Of a stretch of DNA of 46,146 nt, positions 43,398 to 46,146 are shown piece by piece. Position 1 is the stretch's first letter. The number at the start of each line of letters is the position of its first letter. The stretch comes from Phycisphaeraceae bacterium (GTDB lineage Bacteria > Planctomycetota > Phycisphaerae > Phycisphaerales > Phycisphaeraceae), in contig JAHQVV010000164.1 of NCBI GenBank assembly GCA_019634195.1, forward strand, positions 1-46,146. The letters run 5' to 3'. Position numbers and translations under genes: made by a program. A model generated the notes under the pieces. It searched no databases. It was not told the DNA's origin and worked only from the letters and a program-made list of their open reading frames with translations.

Positions 43398-43907
43398 ATG
43401 CCTGTTGACCAGAAAACCATCACGTCTGTCCTACTGCGCGACCGGGCCAAACTCCTGGCCTACATCGGGGCGATCGTGCGCGACCAGCATGTCGCGGAAG
43501 ACGTCCTCCAAGAAGTCTCGATGCTGGCGATCGAGAAGCAGGGACAGATCAAGGACGCGGACACGCTCCTGCCCTGGCTGCGTGTGACGGCGCGGTTCCG
43601 GTCGCTTAAGGCGATCGAAAAACGCGGCAAGCGGCCCGCGCTGATGGACAGCCAGATGCTCGATGTGCTGGAGCCGCATTGGCAAAAAGTCGACCACCTC
43701 GCCGCGCAAGAAACCAACAGGTCGCTGGACAACTGCGTCAAGCAGCTCGCGCCCCAGGCCCAGCGGCTGATCGAGCTGCGCTACGGTGCCGGCCTGTCTG
43801 TGCGAGACATCGGTCAACAGCTCAGCCGAAAGACCGACACGCTCTACAAAACGTATACCCGCATCCACGCGGTGCTGCAGCGCTGCATGAGAAAGGCGCA
43901 GGGATAA
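43398..43907 (+). CDS. ECF-like sigma factor
   Basis: The 169-residue sigma factor has region 2 as LLRDRAKLLAYIGAIVRDQH, AEDVLQEVSMLAIEK and DTLLPWLRVTARFRSLKAIE. Region 4 is LAPQAQRLIELRYGAGLSVR then DIGQQLSRKTDTLYKTYTRI, a helix-turn-helix. It matches the planctomycete group of ECF factors encoded beside FecR/LamG membrane proteins. It should direct RNA polymerase to surface or stress-related genes. The stop is 5 nt before the next gene, a probable anti-sigma or signalling partner. No target promoter set can be seen here. Confidence 0.88.
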   Translation: MPVDQKTITSVLLRDRAKLLAYIGAIVRDQHVAEDVLQEVSMLAIEKQGQIKDADTLLPWLRVTARFRSLKAIEKRGKRPALMDSQMLDVLEPHWQKVDHLAAQETNRSLDNCVKQLAPQAQRLIELRYGAGLSVRDIGQQLSRKTDTLYKTYTRIHAVLQRCMRKAQG

Positions 43908-43912
43908 CCGCG

Positions 43913-45787
43913 ATGCCGGGACAACCCCCCGACAACACGCAGCAGTTCTTCGGCGTCCCCGAACGCCTGGCCAACCTGGTCGTGCGCTACTACGACGACA
44001 ACCTCTCTGATGATGAGTCGGCCGAGCTCCGCGAAGGGCTGCAGCAGAACGCCGCTGCGCGTGACTTGTTCGTTCAGTGGGGCCTGCAGATCCAAACGCT
44101 GGCCGAGTCGTTGGCCCCGCAATACAGCGAGTCGGATTCGATCCCGCTTGAACGGCTCGCCGAGATGGAGTCCGAGGCCCAGGCCGAGATCATCACGCTG
44201 GATGCCGTTGAGCCCGATCCCGCTGACGGCTCTGCGGCACTATCGGTTCGCGACATTGCCAAGGCCGGCCGATACGTCTTCGAGCACGCCCTGGCGAACA
44301 AGCACTTGCTCTACACCGCGGGGTCCGGCCTGGCTGCCGCGATGATCCTGATCGCGGCGATCTTATGGCTGCCCTTTGGTTCAACCGAGCAGCCGGCGTT
44401 CACCGACCTGGACCGGCTCGAACCCACGCCGACGCCGGCCCATCTGCCCGTTGTCGCGACGCTGACCGACGCCGTCGGCGCGCAGTGGCGCTCCGATGAC
44501 AGGCCCGTCCCCATGCCGGTGGGGGCGCAGCTCGTCGCTTATGAACGTTTTACGCTGACGCACGGCTTCGCCGAGATCACCACCCGCCGCGGCGCGACCG
44601 CGCTGCTCCAAGCCCCGTGCACGATCGAGTTGACCGACCACGACAATGCGATCCGCCTGCACAGCGGCAAGCTGGTCGGCAAGTGCGAAACGCCTGCGAG
44701 CAAAGGCTTTACCGTCCACGCCCCGGACATGGATGTCGTCGACCTTGGCACCGAATTCGGCGTCGAGGCTGACTCGGCCGAGGGCAGCACGGTCCTCGTC
44801 ATGACCGGCGAAGTCCGCGCCCAGCCGACCGAGCAATCCCCGCTGGCGTTCACGCCTGTCGTCTTGACCAAAGACCAGGCCCGCCGGGTGGCCCCGGAGA
44901 CCGGCGGCCTTGGCGTGATCGCGGCGAGCGAAGCACCCGTTTTTTATGAAGACGCACCCCACCCCTACGTGGCGGCGGTCCTGGATGCCGCCCCGGTGGT
45001 TTACTGGCGGTTTGAAGACGATGCGGACAAGACGATCGCAAACGAGATCGACCCGGATCGGGATGCACTGGCCATGGTCGGCCCGGCAACGCTGACCAAC
45101 GCCGGCGTGCTCGGCAAGGCCGGGATCCTGGCGAACCGAGAACAGCCCTACGGCTACTTCGAGACGAACAACCCGATCGATCGGCTCAGTGGCTTTGAGC
45201 AAGGCACGATCGAGTTCTGGTACTACGCGGATCATCTGTTTAAGCAGGAGGACAACCGCACCTCCGCCCTGCTCCTGAGCCTGCACGATGCGGGGCAAGT
45301 GCTGGAGCAGCCCAAGGCGAATGCCGAGGAAATGCTCGCCTTAGAGCTAACTGACGATTCATGGCTGTTTGATAAAGAGCGAGTCAAACCCATCGGCTGG
45401 CTCGAGCACGCGCTGCGGGTCTACCCCAAACACTTTGGCAATGGCGACCAGCAGGGACGCGGGCTCTACACCGATCACGCCCACCCGGTTCAGCGTTGGC
45501 AGCATGTGGTGCTGGTCAAGCAGGCCGACACGATCACGCTGTACATCGACGGCCAGCGCGTTAAAGAGGTGCCCCACGTCTTCGCGCCGATCAGCCCGGT
45601 CAGTGTTCGTCTGGGGCACACCTTCGCCTTTGATGTCCTGGATCGCGCTGCAGCCCCCAATCTGGTCGCTCCATCTCGCCCGCTGCTTGGCCGGCTCGAC
45701 GAGGTCGCTCTTTACGACAAACCCTTAACCGCCGAGCAGGTTGCCCGGCATCATTCCCTCGTCACCGGGGGGGGACCTTCACCCTGA
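43913..45787 (+). CDS. FecR-type transmembrane protein with LamG-like C-terminal domain
   Basis: The 624-residue product has a cytosolic N-terminal region with a helix resembling an anti-sigma domain (LVVRYYDDNLSDDESAELRE). One membrane helix follows at about 143-160 (AAAMILIAAILWLPF). A FecR domain at about 180-330 contains FAEITTRRGATALLQAPCTI, IRLHSGKLVGKCETPASKGF and DMDVVDLGTEFGVEAD. A ConA-like/LamG region at about 360-620 (PVVYWRFEDDADKTIANEID, FEQGTIEFWYYADHLFK, LGRLDEVALYDKPLTAEQVA) should bind carbohydrate. It is the presumed signalling partner of the sigma factor just upstream. The start at 43913 is 5 nt after that gene's stop. Confidence 0.88.
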   Translation: MPGQPPDNTQQFFGVPERLANLVVRYYDDNLSDDESAELREGLQQNAAARDLFVQWGLQIQTLAESLAPQYSESDSIPLERLAEMESEAQAEIITLDAVEPDPADGSAALSVRDIAKAGRYVFEHALANKHLLYTAGSGLAAAMILIAAILWLPFGSTEQPAFTDLDRLEPTPTPAHLPVVATLTDAVGAQWRSDDRPVPMPVGAQLVAYERFTLTHGFAEITTRRGATALLQAPCTIELTDHDNAIRLHSGKLVGKCETPASKGFTVHAPDMDVVDLGTEFGVEADSAEGSTVLVMTGEVRAQPTEQSPLAFTPVVLTKDQARRVAPETGGLGVIAASEAPVFYEDAPHPYVAAVLDAAPVVYWRFEDDADKTIANEIDPDRDALAMVGPATLTNAGVLGKAGILANREQPYGYFETNNPIDRLSGFEQGTIEFWYYADHLFKQEDNRTSALLLSLHDAGQVLEQPKANAEEMLALELTDDSWLFDKERVKPIGWLEHALRVYPKHFGNGDQQGRGLYTDHAHPVQRWQHVVLVKQADTITLYIDGQRVKEVPHVFAPISPVSVRLGHTFAFDVLDRAAAPNLVAPSRPLLGRLDEVALYDKPLTAEQVARHHSLVTGGGPSP

Positions 45788-45814
45788 TCTCTTGTCACTA
45801 ACCCGCCCGTCTGG

Positions 45815-45834
45815 GCACGCGTGCAACGTTGCAC
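45815..45834. promoter_or_regulatory. Overlapping palindromes upstream of the LamG-protein gene
   Basis: GTGCAACGTTGCAC (45821-45834) is a perfect 14-bp palindrome with a central CG, like operators of LacI-family repressors. It overlaps GCACGCGTGC (45815-45824), also perfect. It lies 43 nt before the ATG of the next gene. Binding by a LacI-type regulator is an inference. Confidence 0.45.
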
Positions 45835-45877
45835 AACTGATTCCTTTCATCCCAGTTACCACCTTAGGAGGTTAACA

Positions 45878-46146
45878 ATGACTCGTTTCTTTACCACCGC
45901 TTCGCTGATCGCTGTTTCTTTCGCTGCTGCACAGGCCCCGGCCGACCTGGTCAACCACTGGACGTTTGACTCGGCGGATCGAAGCGGCAACACCGCTTTT
46001 GATACCGCTGGCGCGGAAGCGAACAACGCGGTCTCGGGCGCAGCGGTTTATGCCGCTGGCGTCCTGGGCGACGGCGCTGCATCGTTTAATACCACCGGTA
46101 ATACTATTTTCGATATCGCCGGCCCCATGGAGCTCACGAATGCGAC
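45878..46146 (+). CDS. Exported LamG-domain protein (3' end outside window)
   Basis: The first 89 codons are present. The product has a signal peptide (MTRFFTTASLIAVSFAAAQA), then the start of a LamG/ConA-like domain: DLVNHWTFDSADRSGNTAFD, GVLGDGAASFNTTGN and IAGPMELTNA. This is the pattern of planctomycete surface proteins with LamG domains, often ending in a PEP-CTERM signal that would lie beyond the window. The ribosome site TTAGGAGG (45865-45872) is near-ideal, 5 nt before the ATG. It is the last gene of the sigma-FecR/LamG module. Its upstream palindrome suggests separate control. Confidence 0.85.
   Translation, partial: MTRFFTTASLIAVSFAAAQAPADLVNHWTFDSADRSGNTAFDTAGAEANNAVSGAAVYAAGVLGDGAASFNTTGNTIFDIAGPMELTNA

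Overview
The window looks like chromosomal DNA of a planctomycete, most likely class Phycisphaerae. The base composition is GC-rich. Two adjacent prepilin-like proteins carry the N-terminal methylation helix typical of that group and an H-x9/10-DG motif. There are two secreted sulfatases, PEP-CTERM-type and LamG-type exported proteins, an ECF-like sigma factor paired with a FecR/LamG membrane protein, and a multihaem HEAT/TPR lipoprotein. This is an inference from gene content; there is no rRNA or marker gene to fix the taxonomy. I see no tRNA, rRNA, CRISPR array, transposase or phage gene.

Layout. 1-2187 holds the end of polyphosphate kinase and a PhoD-like phosphatase 3 nt behind it. 2273-7831 (minus) holds an octahaem HEAT/TPR lipoprotein, an STN-domain lipoprotein, a SRPBCC protein and a sulfatase. 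8009-12931 holds a eukaryote-type (GT3) glycogen synthase with a histone-H1-like basic tail, an ankyrin protein, a tRNA-queuosine mannosyltransferase-like enzyme and a TauE/SafE permease. 13056-19940 holds mostly metabolism: a thioredoxin-fold protein, a Kef-type antiporter, a Tat-exported sugar isomerase-like protein, a PhyH dioxygenase, dihydrolipoyl dehydrogenase and 3-isopropylmalate dehydrogenase. 20022-24807 (minus) is a membrane-centred cluster: a zinc-ribbon membrane protein, a radical SAM protein resembling archaeal tetraether lipid synthase, an Lgt-family protein and a UspA-DUF389 fusion. 24843-31020 holds a TIM-barrel glycosidase-like protein, a diguanylate cyclase, a small membrane protein, a YmdB-type phosphodiesterase, NrdR, an M28 peptidase with a PDZ domain, and CbiX. 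31175-37351 holds exported, lipoprotein and membrane proteins, the two prepilins and a PEP-CTERM protein. 37843-41488 is a DnaJ/CbpA-ClpB chaperone pair. 41736 to the end holds a second sulfatase and the sigma factor-FecR/LamG-LamG surface module, cut by the window edge.

Many intergenic spaces hold compact inverted-repeat elements of several unrelated sequence families. Five share one design: two arms of about 22-29 bp around a spacer. Most sit at gene 3' ends, often between convergent genes, and two supply the stop codon of a neighbouring gene. Two larger (about 140 bp) copies of another repeat and two copies of a 50-bp repeat are also present. These elements, the Tes-like/Lgt-like membrane cluster and the basic-tailed glycogen synthase are the most unusual content.
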